Source of the DNA: Butyrivibrio sp.
GTDB lineage: Bacteria; Bacillota; Clostridia; Lachnospirales; Lachnospiraceae
Reading direction: 5' to 3'
Assembly: GCA_015056565.1 (NCBI GenBank)
Contig: SVGB01000016.1
Span: 19,884-83,883, forward strand
Length of the DNA: 64,000 nucleotides
Shown: one piece after another, positions 1 to 8,621 of the stretch
Layout: each line of letters opens with the position of its first letter
Numbering within the stretch: position 1 is the stretch's first letter
Notes under the pieces: model-generated
Told to the model about the DNA's origin: nothing
Database searches by the model: none
Seen by the model: the letters and a program-made list of their open reading frames with translations, nothing else
Made by a program: the position numbers and the translations under genes

Positions 1-753
1 AATGCACGTTTCGTAATTCCTATATTGTCAGGACACCTTGGCGGCGCTGTGGATGAAGCTTATAAGATAGCAAGGCTATTGGGAGCCCAGGCTGTCATGA
101 CTACAGCTACAGATGTAAGGAGAGAGTTTGCAGTTGACGTTTTTGCCAGAGACAATGACCTTGTTATCAGCGACATGAAAAAGGCCAAGGACTTTACTGC
201 AAGACTTCTTGAAACCGGAAGCGGATCTTTTTATATAGATAATGAGTTTAGAAAAGAGATAATCACAGGCAAAAAGCCTGATAACATCGCTTTTTCAAAA
301 GAATCATTTGATATTTATATTTCTCCCTGTGTATTTCGCGGAAATGCACTGAGTCTCATTCCAAGATCCATAGTTATAGGAATGGGATGCAGGAGAGGAA
401 AGAGCAGTGAGGACCTGATCTTCTTTGCGTGGAAGTGTTTAAACAGACTGGGAATAGATAAGAGGGCTGTAAAAGCATTGGTATCAGCTGATATCAAATC
501 CCAGGAGCAGGGACTTATCGAGACTGCAGAGGCCTTTGGAGCTGAATTTAAGACCTTTAGCGAGGAAATCCTGATGGCTCAGCAGGGAGATTTCCATGGC
601 TCTGAATTTGTTAAGGAGACTGTTGGAGTTGACAATGTCTGCGAGAGATCAGTCATGGCTTATGGATGCACAAGGCTCATCCTCTCAAAGGTTTCAGAAA
701 ATGGAATGACCTTTGCAGCGGGAGTCCTGCCAAAAGAACTGACCTGGCGCTGA
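1..753 (+). CDS. cbiG: Cobalt-precorrin-5A hydrolase CbiG (5' end outside window)
   Basis: The reading frame is open from base 1 and ends in TGA at 751-753, so the gene starts upstream of the window; about 250 C-terminal residues are present. An internal TTG at 25 is not the real start, because the family motif RFVIPILSGHLGGA runs through it in frame. CbiG opens the delta-lactone of cobalt-precorrin-5A and releases acetaldehyde in anaerobic cobalamin synthesis in the cytoplasm. The C-terminal half (VIGMGCRRGKSSEDL, then the QQGDFHGSEFV region) matches the CbiG C-terminal domain. It is the first visible gene of a B12 operon continuing to about 9695. Missing steps such as cbiC, D, F and L are presumably upstream. 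Confidence 0.9.
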   Translation, partial: NARFVIPILSGHLGGAVDEAYKIARLLGAQAVMTTATDVRREFAVDVFARDNDLVISDMKKAKDFTARLLETGSGSFYIDNEFRKEIITGKKPDNIAFSKESFDIYISPCVFRGNALSLIPRSIVIGMGCRRGKSSEDLIFFAWKCLNRLGIDKRAVKALVSADIKSQEQGLIETAEAFGAEFKTFSEEILMAQQGDFHGSEFVKETVGVDNVCERSVMAYGCTRLILSKVSENGMTFAAGVLPKELTWR

Positions 754-816
754 TCATCTAAGCTGCAGAAATACAGCTTTTTTTATAGAAACAATTGGTA
801 TTTGATCGGAGAAAAC

Positions 817-1587
817 ATGAAGCTTTACGTAGTGGGGATAGGCCCTGGAAGTTTTGAAAATATGACAGTAAGAGCTGTCAACGCCCTTAAAGAGTGCGAT
901 GTGATCGCAGGCTATACAGTTTACTGCGACCTGGTAAGACCACATTTTCCAGATAAGGACTACATTTCAACTCCCATGATGGGAGAGGAAAAAAGGGTGA
1001 AGATGGCCCTTGATAAATGCCAGGAAGGAAAAAATGTGTGTCTTATCTGCAGTGGAGATGCTGGCGTTTACGGACTTGCAGGACTTGCTGTATCCATGGC
1101 GGAAGATCTGGGTAGTAAAGGACATATGGCAGATGATGGTGAATGTGAAGAAAAGATCCAGGTTGAAATAATACCAGGCGTTACCGCTGCCATCAGCGGA
1201 GCTGCCCTCCTTGGAGCACCTCTCATACATGATTTTTGTTTTATCAGTTTGAGCGACAGACTTACCCCCTGGGAGCTTATTGAAAAAAGATTAAGACTTG
1301 CTGCAGAAGCTGATATGACCATAGTTTTATATAACCCTGAAAGTAAGAGCAGAGCTGGATATTTAAGAAAAGCGTGCGATATTTTATTGGAGGCCTGTGA
1401 TGGGAGCAGAGTCTGCGGTGTTGCAGGAGAGATAGGAAGAGAAGGTGAGTACTGTCATGTAATGAGTCTCAATGACCTTAGAGACTACACTGCGGATATG
1501 TTCACAACAGTATTTATCGGAAGTTCCGGAACCAGACAGGTTGGGGACAAGATGGTAACCCCAAGGGGATACGAAAGCGAGAAATAA
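817..1587 (+). CDS. cbiH: Cobalt-factor III C17-methyltransferase CbiH
   Basis: 256 residues, the usual size of CbiH/CobJ. The N-terminus KLYVVGIGPGS is the S-adenosylmethionine-dependent tetrapyrrole methylase signature, followed by the conserved ICSGDAGVYGLAG and IIPGVTAAISGAA segments. It methylates C17 with ring contraction of the corrin precursor in anaerobic B12 synthesis. I chose ATG 817 rather than the in-frame TTG at 802, because CGGAGA at 807-812 fits as ribosome-binding site and the family begins at this Met. It lies 63 bases after cbiG and 10 bases before the cbiJET fusion, so it is cotranscribed. A small insertion around residues 98-113 (GHMADDGECEEK) is unusual but in frame. Confidence 0.92.
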   Translation: MKLYVVGIGPGSFENMTVRAVNALKECDVIAGYTVYCDLVRPHFPDKDYISTPMMGEEKRVKMALDKCQEGKNVCLICSGDAGVYGLAGLAVSMAEDLGSKGHMADDGECEEKIQVEIIPGVTAAISGAALLGAPLIHDFCFISLSDRLTPWELIEKRLRLAAEADMTIVLYNPESKSRAGYLRKACDILLEACDGSRVCGVAGEIGREGEYCHVMSLNDLRDYTADMFTTVFIGSSGTRQVGDKMVTPRGYESEK

Positions 1588-1597
1588 GGAGCATGCC

Positions 1598-3658
1598 ATG
1601 AGGGAGAATATCCTTATATTTGGTGGAACTACAGAGGGAAGGAAGCTGGCAGATGCCCTGTCAAAGGCGGGAGTACCTCATGTGGTCAGTGTCGCAACTG
1701 AATATGGAAAAGAGATAGAGCTTGAATCCGGTGAAGAGAACCTCCTTGTTGGAAGGAAGAGCAAGGATGAAATGGTGGCACTTCTTTCAAAGGGTGAGTA
1801 CTCGAAGGTAGTTGATGCAACCCACCCCTTTGCCACTTTGGTTTCTTCTGAAATTGCCGCTGCCTGCAAGGAGACTAAAACTACCTATATAAGGCTCAAG
1901 AGGCCACTTGATAAATGGGATGAGGAGGGTACTACCTCAGTATCTTCCGTATCTGAGGCATCCAAGGTTCTTGAAGAAACTTCGGGCAATATCCTTGTCC
2001 TTACTGGTAGCAGGGATCTTTCAGAGCTACTTGCCGGGATAACTGATAAAACAAGAGTCTATGCAAGAGTCCTTCCAAGTATAGACAGTATAAATAAGTG
2101 CCTTGAAGCAGGTCTGTCCGGAAGGCAGATAATCGCCATGCAGGGACCATTTTCCCAGGGGATGAACGAGGCTCTTATAAAAGAAACCGGCGCCAAGGTT
2201 ATCCTTACAAAGGAGAGTGGCAGTAGCGGCGGTTTTGAAGAAAAGCTTGCTGCAGCAAGGGCATGCAGTGTAAAGTGCGTGGTGATCTCAAATCCCGAGA
2301 AGGACAGGGGTGAAACAGTAGATACATGCAGCTCTGTAGAAGAAGTGCTTGAGAGAGTTTGTGGTAGCAACAAGGAGCGCAAGATTATCACCCTTGCTGG
2401 CATGGGGCCAGGAAGCAGCGAGCTTTGGACTATAGAGTTTTTGAATGCTCTTGAAGGCGCTGACATTATCTTTGGGGCTAAGACTGTGCTTGATGAGTTT
2501 AAAATCCAGAGAGCGGGCTCTTTAATGGGCACAAGGCTCCAGGGCACATTTAGATCAGATATGGACTGCCCTGTGATAGCTCAGTATGATCCTCAGATAA
2601 TATATGAATATCTTGAAGATCATCCTGAGTATAAGATGCCTCTTGTTATCTACTCTGGAGATATCTCTTTATGCAGCGGCGCTAAAAGAGGTGAAAGCTT
2701 CTTTTGGGGAAAAGGATATGAGGTCAGAAAGGTATCAGGAATATCGTCGATAGCTCTTTTTGCAAACAGGCTCTCTCTGCCTCTTGAGAATGTGAAGGTG
2801 GTAAGTGCCCATGGCAGAAAGTGTAATGTAAACGGATTTGCCAAGATGGAAGAGAATCTTTTCGTTCTGCCATCTGACATTGAGGATGCAAAAAAGATAA
2901 TAGATGGCCTTGATGAGGGCTATCGCGTAACTGTCGGAGTAAATCTGGGATCTTGTAAAGAAGACGAAGCTTTTTCTGATCCATCAAAAGTCTCCGTCAG
3001 TGAAGCGGTGTTTGAGGTGACAGATACAAACGAGCTTTTAAAATATCAGGGTAAAGTTCTTTTGTATATCCATAACTCTAAAGCCCCGGAGAGGCGAATA
3101 AATGCGGGGCTAATGGACAGTGACATCACAAGGGGGAACGTCCCTATGACCAAGGAGGATATAAGGGCGCTGTCCATCAGAAGGCTTGGGCTTAAGAAAA
3201 ACGCAGTCCTCTGGGATGTGGGGGCTGGTACCGGATCTATATCCATGGAGGCAGCTCTTTTGGATCCTACCATAGATGTCTATGCCATAGAGAGAAAAGA
3301 TGAGGCAGTGGAGCTTCTTTTTGAAAACAAAAAGAAATTCGGACTTAATAACGTAACTGTGGTTAAGGGTCTTGCGCCAGAAGCTTTAAAGGACCTGCCA
3401 AAGCCAGAGGGCGTCTTTGTTGGAGGAAGCGGCGGAAATCTTGAGGACATCCTGACAGCGGTACTTAGCGCTAATCCTTCGGCGAAGGTCGTGATAAACT
3501 GTGTGACCCTTGAGACCATGGCTGAAACTGTGAGCGTTCTTGATAAAAAGGGCATAACAGATGCCAGGATCATCCAGGTCAATGTAAGCCGTTACGAAAA
3601 GAAGGGTTCCTACCACCTGGCAGATGCCCAGAATCCAGTATATATCATTAGTTTTTGA
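1598..3658 (+). CDS. cbiJ-cbiE-cbiT: Fused precorrin-6A reductase CbiJ / C5,15-methyltransferase CbiE-CbiT
   Basis: 686 residues with three enzymes in one chain. Residues 1 to about 255 are CbiJ (FGGTTEGRKLADAL near the N-terminus), the NAD(P)H-dependent cobalt-precorrin-6A reductase. About 262-490 is CbiE (ITLAGMGPGSSELWT), a tetrapyrrole methylase acting at C5. About 506-686 is CbiT, with the SAM-binding motif DVGAGTGSISMEAA near residue 541, which methylates C15 and decarboxylates. CbiE-CbiT fusions (CobL type) are well known; the extra CbiJ fusion is less usual. AAGGA at 1587-1591 supports the ATG at 1598. The three activities act close together in the pathway, so the fusion may help channel the intermediate (inference). 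The stop slightly precedes cbiA. Confidence 0.92.
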   Translation: MRENILIFGGTTEGRKLADALSKAGVPHVVSVATEYGKEIELESGEENLLVGRKSKDEMVALLSKGEYSKVVDATHPFATLVSSEIAAACKETKTTYIRLKRPLDKWDEEGTTSVSSVSEASKVLEETSGNILVLTGSRDLSELLAGITDKTRVYARVLPSIDSINKCLEAGLSGRQIIAMQGPFSQGMNEALIKETGAKVILTKESGSSGGFEEKLAAARACSVKCVVISNPEKDRGETVDTCSSVEEVLERVCGSNKERKIITLAGMGPGSSELWTIEFLNALEGADIIFGAKTVLDEFKIQRAGSLMGTRLQGTFRSDMDCPVIAQYDPQIIYEYLEDHPEYKMPLVIYSGDISLCSGAKRGESFFWGKGYEVRKVSGISSIALFANRLSLPLENVKVVSAHGRKCNVNGFAKMEENLFVLPSDIEDAKKIIDGLDEGYRVTVGVNLGSCKEDEAFSDPSKVSVSEAVFEVTDTNELLKYQGKVLLYIHNSKAPERRINAGLMDSDITRGNVPMTKEDIRALSIRRLGLKKNAVLWDVGAGTGSISMEAALLDPTIDVYAIERKDEAVELLFENKKKFGLNNVTVVKGLAPEALKDLPKPEGVFVGGSGGNLEDILTAVLSANPSAKVVINCVTLETMAETVSVLDKKGITDARIIQVNVSRYEKKGSYHLADAQNPVYIISF

Positions 3659-3666
3659 GGTCGTTT

Positions 3667-5043
3667 ATGATCAGTGTCAATCCGAGAATCCTCGTATGCG
3701 CTCCGGGAAGTGGCAGCGGCAAGACCCTTGTCACCTGCGCTATCCTGCGGCTTCTTAAAAAGAAGGGCTATGATGCTCGCAGCTTTAAATGCGGCCCTGA
3801 CTATATTGACCCGATGTTCCACCAGAAGGTCCTTGGGATTCCATCAGGAAATCTTGACCTTTTCCTTGCAGGTAAGGAGGGGGTAATAAGGAGCCTTGTT
3901 TCCGGTATGGAAGGCAGGGATATCGCCGTGATCGAAGGGGTTATGGGCTACTACGACGGAATGGGGAAGTGCGAGTTGGAAGGCTCTTCCTATGATTTGT
4001 GCGTAAAAACTGCTACTCCCGCCGTCATGGTGGTCAACTGCCGAGGTATGAGCAGGTCTGTGATTCCCATGATCAAGGGCTTTGCAGAATATATGGCTGA
4101 AGGGGAAAATGAAAACGGGGACCTTCAGAAAGACTCCATGATAAGAGGAGTGATACTTAATAACATCTCACCCATGATAGCCCCTGACATAGCTTCACAG
4201 ATTGAAAAAGAGCTTGGGCTTCCTGTGGTGGGCTATTTGCCAAAGCTTCAGGGAGAGCTTCTTGGAAGCAGGTACCTGGGACTTGTGATGCCCGATGAGG
4301 TGCCAGAGGTTTTAGATATAATTGACAGGGTAGCTGACGAGCTTGAAAGAAGCTTTGATTTTGAGAAGTTTTTTGAGATTGCTAAAGGCGCAAAGACACT
4401 AGAATACGAAGACAAAGAGATAACACCTGTTACAGATAAAACTGTGGCTGTCGCCATGGATGAAGCCTTTTGCTTTTACTATCAGGACAATTTAAGGCTC
4501 CTTGAAAAGATGGGAGCCAGGTTGAAGTTCTTTTCCCCAATCCATGATAAGCACCTGCCAGAGGCGGATGGGATCCTGATCGGAGGGGGATATCCAGAAC
4601 TTCACCTAAAGGAGCTGTCGGAAAACACTTCTATGAGGGATGACATTAAAAAGGCTGCAGAAGGCGGCGCTCCGCTCCTTGCTGAATGCGGAGGATTCCT
4701 TTATCTGAAGGACTCCTTTAAGGACAAAGACGGCTCTGTATATGATATGGCTGGTGTCTTGCCAGGGCAGGGCTTTATGACAGAGAAGCTTTCGCATTTT
4801 GGATATGTGAAGGTTACTGCCAGGGAGGATACGAGGTATCTTGGTGCTGGCGCCACCATACGGGGCCATGAGTTCCACTACTGCGACACCACAGATAACG
4901 GAAGCGCATGCACCATGACCAAGCCCTATGGCAGCAGGTCCTGGGAAGGGTACCAGGAAAAGGGAAACGTCTTTGCTGGCTTTGCACACCTGTACTATCC
5001 TTCAAATCCTGATTTTATCAGAGAATTTTTGAGAAAGATTTAA
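3667..5043 (+). CDS. cbiA: Cobyrinate a,c-diamide synthase CbiA
   Basis: 458 residues, normal for CbiA. The N-terminal dethiobiotin-synthetase-like ATPase has the P-loop APGSGSGKT at residues 12-20 and KCGPDYIDPMFH soon after. The C-terminal class I glutamine amidotransferase has GGGYPELHL and the nucleophile Cys in AECGGFLYL (about residue 340), ending with RGHEFHYC. It amidates the a and c side chains of cobyrinate using glutamine and ATP. ATG 3667 is preferred over the TTG at 3655 because GAGG at 3657-3660 precedes it and the family begins near here; the TTG overlaps the cbiJET stop. It is followed by cobT after a single base. Confidence 0.93.
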   Translation: MISVNPRILVCAPGSGSGKTLVTCAILRLLKKKGYDARSFKCGPDYIDPMFHQKVLGIPSGNLDLFLAGKEGVIRSLVSGMEGRDIAVIEGVMGYYDGMGKCELEGSSYDLCVKTATPAVMVVNCRGMSRSVIPMIKGFAEYMAEGENENGDLQKDSMIRGVILNNISPMIAPDIASQIEKELGLPVVGYLPKLQGELLGSRYLGLVMPDEVPEVLDIIDRVADELERSFDFEKFFEIAKGAKTLEYEDKEITPVTDKTVAVAMDEAFCFYYQDNLRLLEKMGARLKFFSPIHDKHLPEADGILIGGGYPELHLKELSENTSMRDDIKKAAEGGAPLLAECGGFLYLKDSFKDKDGSVYDMAGVLPGQGFMTEKLSHFGYVKVTAREDTRYLGAGATIRGHEFHYCDTTDNGSACTMTKPYGSRSWEGYQEKGNVFAGFAHLYYPSNPDFIREFLRKI

Positions 5044-5044
5044 G

Positions 5045-6142
5045 ATGCTCACAACAAAGAAACTATTTGAACTTAAGATAGAACCTCCTGATGCTGACAT
5101 TTACTTAGCTGCAGGGAAAAAATGGGACGGAATATCAAAGCCCATAGATGGCCTTGGGGATTTTGAAACTGTGGTGGCAAGGATTGCTGCCATTGAGGGA
5201 ACTTTAGAGCCAGCCATAGATAAAAGGGCTGCGGTCATCATGTGCGCGGACAATGGCATCGTGGAGGAAGGGGTCTCCCAGACTGGAAAAGAGATAACAA
5301 CAGCCGTAGCCAGGGCTCTTGGGGCAGGCATCAGCACCGCCTGCACTTTAGGAAGATCCGCCCGTGTAGATATAGTTCCGGTGGATATTGGAATTGACTG
5401 CGGAGAGCGGGTAGATGGTGTTTTGGACCTTAAGGTAAGACGGGGCACCAGAAACTTTTTAAATGAACCTGCCATGACCCCGGAAGAAGCCCTTCTTGCC
5501 ATAGAGCGAGGGATTTACCTTGCTGGGGACCTTGCAGCAAAAGGATATAAGGTACTTGCCACAGGGGAGATGGGGATTGGCAATACCACCACTTCTTGTG
5601 CGGTGCTGTCAGCTCTTTTGCAGACAGATAGCAGGGAAATCGTCGGAAGAGGCTCTGGCCTTGATGATGCTGGGCTTCACAGAAAAATGGAAGCGGTAAA
5701 ACAGGGACTTGAAAAGTATGGATATGCTGGCAAAACCTGGGATAACAGCACAGAGGCAAGAAAAGAACGGGCTCTTGATATTCTGTGTAATGTTGGAGGC
5801 CTGGATATAGCAGGGCTTTCGGGACTTTGCATAGGGGCTGCCATAAACCACATCCCGGTGGTGCTTGACGGCGTTATAAGCTCTACTGCAGCTCTTTTGG
5901 CAGAACTTCTGGTTCCGGGAGTCAGGGATTATCTCATCCCATCCCACGAAGGCAGGGAGAAGGGAAATCTGATGGCGCTTAAGGCTCTTTTGCTCTCTCC
6001 GCTCATAAAGGGAAACATGGCTCTTGGAGAGGGAACTGGCGCAATCATGCTGTTTCCGCTGCTTGACGTTGTCTTTGACTATTACCAGGGTGGCGCTAAG
6101 TTTAACGACTACAGGATCGAAGAATACAAGAGGTTTGACTGA
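5045..6142 (+). CDS. cobT: Nicotinate-nucleotide-dimethylbenzimidazole phosphoribosyltransferase CobT
   Basis: 365 residues. CobT transfers the phosphoribosyl group of nicotinate mononucleotide to a lower-ligand base, giving the alpha-ribazole phosphate half of cobalamin. The family signatures CADNGIVEEGVSQTG, ATGEMGIGNTTTSCA and the C-terminal GEGTGAIMLFPLLD with the catalytic Glu are all visible. It starts one base after the cbiA stop and its TGA overlaps the cobU ATG (ATGA), so translation is coupled. No lower-ligand (bza) synthesis genes appear in the window, so the natural base cannot be predicted. Confidence 0.94.
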   Translation: MLTTKKLFELKIEPPDADIYLAAGKKWDGISKPIDGLGDFETVVARIAAIEGTLEPAIDKRAAVIMCADNGIVEEGVSQTGKEITTAVARALGAGISTACTLGRSARVDIVPVDIGIDCGERVDGVLDLKVRRGTRNFLNEPAMTPEEALLAIERGIYLAGDLAAKGYKVLATGEMGIGNTTTSCAVLSALLQTDSREIVGRGSGLDDAGLHRKMEAVKQGLEKYGYAGKTWDNSTEARKERALDILCNVGGLDIAGLSGLCIGAAINHIPVVLDGVISSTAALLAELLVPGVRDYLIPSHEGREKGNLMALKALLLSPLIKGNMALGEGTGAIMLFPLLDVVFDYYQGGAKFNDYRIEEYKRFD

Positions 6143-6675
6143 TGATGACACTTGTTGTTGGCGTTCCGGACAGCGGGAAATCGGCCCTTGCTGAGTCCCT
6201 GGCGGTGGAACAGTCAGAGGGTGAAAAGAGAATATACATAGCCACCATGATTCCCTTTGGAGAAGAGGGGCAAAGGCGGGTTGAAAAGCACAGAAAGCTC
6301 CGGGAGGGGAAAGGTTTTTTCACTGTTGAAGCACCTGTAAATGTGGCAGAAAGTGTAAAGGACCTGCCAGAAATTGGCGATGCCACCTGCCTTTTGGAGT
6401 GCGTATCGAATCTTGTGGGGAATGTGATGCATGAAGGCAACAGCGAAGATGGAGCTGTTGTAGAAAGCGTCGTTTCAGATATACGAGCTCTTCGTGGTCT
6501 TTGCAAAAACCTTGTTGTTGTCACAAACTCTTTTCCTCTGGAGGGTGAAGGGTACGACGATGACACAAGAAGATACGCAAGGCTTATAATGAAGGTAAAT
6601 GAGGCGCTTAGGGGCCTTGCAGATAAGACATTTGAGTACGTTGATGGAGAGTGGAGAGAAGATGAACGTAATTAA
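6142..6675 (+). CDS. cobU: Adenosylcobinamide kinase/guanylyltransferase CobU
   Basis: 177 residues. The P-loop GVPDSGKSALAE sits at the N-terminus, slightly divergent from the usual GGARSGKS. The guanylylated His is in the EKHRKLR segment. CobU phosphorylates adenosylcobinamide and then attaches GMP to make AdoCbi-GDP, the substrate of CobS. The ATG overlaps the cobT stop, and the 3' end overlaps cobS by 14 bases, so cobT-cobU-cobS are translationally coupled. Confidence 0.9.
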   Translation: MMTLVVGVPDSGKSALAESLAVEQSEGEKRIYIATMIPFGEEGQRRVEKHRKLREGKGFFTVEAPVNVAESVKDLPEIGDATCLLECVSNLVGNVMHEGNSEDGAVVESVVSDIRALRGLCKNLVVVTNSFPLEGEGYDDDTRRYARLIMKVNEALRGLADKTFEYVDGEWREDERN

Positions 6676-7441
6676 GAGTATTGCTATAGCATTTTCGATG
6701 TATTCCAGGATTCCCATGCCAACCTTTAAGTGGGAGGACCAGGATTATAAGCATGCCATAAGTTTTCTTCCTCTTGTTGGCGCAGTTATAGGGATACTTG
6801 TGACAGTTGCAGCTTTTTTTAAGGAACTGCCTGTATTTGTGCTGACGGTCATACTTGCTCTTATCCCGCTGGTGATAACGGGAGGCTTCCATCTCGACGG
6901 ATTTATGGATGTGACGGATGCCAGGAGCTCTTTTGCTGAAAAAGAAAAGAGCCTAGAGATCATGGAGGACCCGCATATTGGGGCATTCGCAGTAATTGGG
7001 CTTGTTAAGCTGGCACTGGCATGGGGCGGAGCCCTGTACATGGTGGTGGACAGCTTTAGCACCGGCCGTGGGAGGATTGGAGTGTACTGCTATGGCATAT
7101 CCTTTATGGCTGTAAGGGCTCTTTGCGGGCTCTGGAGTATTCTTCTTACCAAGGCAAAGGATAGCGGAATGCTGTCAAGGGAAGCTGGCGGCGCTGAGAC
7201 CTGTGATATCATGCTGCTTATGGCTCAGCTTGTCTTTGCCATGGCTACATGGGCATTTGCAGATCTGGTATCCTGCCTGGTCTGCTTAGGAGCTCTGGGA
7301 CTTTTTAGCGTCTATTACTGGCGCATGTGTAAAAAGAGATTTGGCGGAGTCACAGGGGATACAGCCGGTTATTTTGTGACCATGGGTGAGCTGGTGGTAC
7401 TGGTTGCTCTGGCGGCCCTTGGCCTTGTAGTAAGATTCTGA
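6662..7441 (+). CDS. cobS: Adenosylcobinamide-GDP ribazoletransferase CobS
   Basis: 259 residues and strongly hydrophobic, with several membrane helices, as expected of this integral-membrane enzyme. The motif GGFHLDGFMDVTDARS and the EIMEDPHIGAFAVIGL segment are family hallmarks. CobS joins AdoCbi-GDP with alpha-ribazole (phosphate). I chose ATG 6662, preceded by GGAGAG at 6654-6659, rather than the longer in-frame extension from 6599, which would overlap cobU by 77 bases. The stop at 7439-7441 is followed at once by a GGGGACGG-type repeat that separates it from cbiB. Confidence 0.93.
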   Translation: MNVIKSIAIAFSMYSRIPMPTFKWEDQDYKHAISFLPLVGAVIGILVTVAAFFKELPVFVLTVILALIPLVITGGFHLDGFMDVTDARSSFAEKEKSLEIMEDPHIGAFAVIGLVKLALAWGGALYMVVDSFSTGRGRIGVYCYGISFMAVRALCGLWSILLTKAKDSGMLSREAGGAETCDIMLLMAQLVFAMATWAFADLVSCLVCLGALGLFSVYYWRMCKKRFGGVTGDTAGYFVTMGELVVLVALAALGLVVRF

Positions 7442-7442
7442 C

Positions 7443-7508
7443 AAGACACGGGGACGGTTCTACTGTCTCATTGTGCACAACATGACATGGGGACGGTTCT
7501 ACTGTCAT
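7443..7508. repeat. Family A repeat, two head-to-tail copies
   Basis: Two direct copies of the unit GACACGGGGACGGTTCTACT (7443-7469 and 7483-7507; the second reads GACATGG) flank a small central palindrome TTGTGCACAA. The element fills most of the 100-base gap between cobS and cbiB. The same head-to-tail arrangement, with a different central palindrome, occurs inside gltD at 33376-33441. Elsewhere in the window the unit occurs head-to-head, as a palindrome. Confidence 0.9.
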
Positions 7509-7541
7509 GAACATCAAAAGTTAGGATTAAGAATATAGAAA

Positions 7542-8567
7542 ATGATACTTGAACATTTAATCGGGTTTACTCTGGGAGTCCTTTTGGACCGCATGATTGG
7601 TGATCCTCATGGATTTCCCCATCCAATAAGGCTTATAGGAACTCTTATTGGGTGGCTTGATAGAAAACTGAATTGTCAAAAGGAAGGCGCAGGGCCAGAA
7701 GATCAGCTAAGGAAGGAAAAAAGCAAAAAGAGCGCCCATGGGAAGACTATCTTTTTGGGCGCTGTTACCTGGCTTGTAGTTGTATCTGCAACGGTTTTAG
7801 TGACTTTTATCATCATGTTTTCTGCATATAAGCTCCATGTGGTCATTGGCGTAGTGGTGGAGGCGGTCCTTACCTGCTATATCCTTGCAGCTAAGAGCCT
7901 TTCCGACGAGAGCATGGTAGTTTACAAAAGGATGGAGGCAGATGGCGGCGACCTGACAGAAGCCAGGAAAGCACTGTCAATGATAGTTGGCCGGGATACA
8001 GAAAACCTGGATGAAGCAGCCATCACACGGGCTGTGGTGGAGACTATTGCTGAGAACACCTCAGATGGGGTTATTGCTCCTTTGATCTATACATTTATTG
8101 GAGGTCCTGTCCTTGGATTTGCCTACAAAGCGGTGAACACCATGGATTCCATGCTGGGGTATCACAATGACAGGTATGAGTATTTTGGCAGGGTGGCAGC
8201 CAGGATGGACGATGTGTTTAACTTTGTTCCTGCAAGACTCAGCGCCCTGATGATGGTGCTTGCGGCCTTTATTGGAGGCAGGGATTACAGTGGGAAAAGA
8301 GCTTTCACTGTATTTAAGCGTGACCGCTATAACCATAAAAGCCCCAACTCAGCCCAGACTGAGAGCGCCTGCGCCGGAGCCCTTGGAGTAAGGCTTGGGG
8401 GCGATAGTAGCTACTTTGGGAAGCTGGTCCACAAGCCCTATATTGGGGATGACACAAGACCTGTTGAAAGGGCAGATATCAAGAGGGCTGCAAGGCTCAT
8501 GTTCCTTACTGAGTACTTGTGGGTGGCTGTGCTGCTGGCATTAGGAATATTGTTTGTTGCAACCTGA
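7542..8567 (+). CDS. cbiB: Adenosylcobinamide-phosphate synthase CbiB
   Basis: 341 residues, an integral membrane protein of the CbiB/CobD(P. denitrificans) family. It attaches (R)-1-amino-2-propanol O-2-phosphate, or ethanolamine phosphate, to adenosylcobyrate. Typical sequences are the N-terminal LLDRMIGDPHGFPHPIRLIG, the ETIAENTSDGVIAPLIYTFIGG block and the late KRDRYNHKSPNSAQTES motif. A charged stretch at about residues 50-66 (EGAGPEDQLRKEKSKKS) interrupts the usual N-terminal helix pair. It is separated from cobS by a repeat but points the same way and supplies the next step, so it is probably still in the operon. Confidence 0.93.
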   Translation: MILEHLIGFTLGVLLDRMIGDPHGFPHPIRLIGTLIGWLDRKLNCQKEGAGPEDQLRKEKSKKSAHGKTIFLGAVTWLVVVSATVLVTFIIMFSAYKLHVVIGVVVEAVLTCYILAAKSLSDESMVVYKRMEADGGDLTEARKALSMIVGRDTENLDEAAITRAVVETIAENTSDGVIAPLIYTFIGGPVLGFAYKAVNTMDSMLGYHNDRYEYFGRVAARMDDVFNFVPARLSALMMVLAAFIGGRDYSGKRAFTVFKRDRYNHKSPNSAQTESACAGALGVRLGGDSSYFGKLVHKPYIGDDTRPVERADIKRAARLMFLTEYLWVAVLLALGILFVAT

Positions 8568-8621
8568 TTGAGGTTAGATAATATTATTATTTATTGGGAC
8601 TTTGGGAAGTGAGATAGATAT

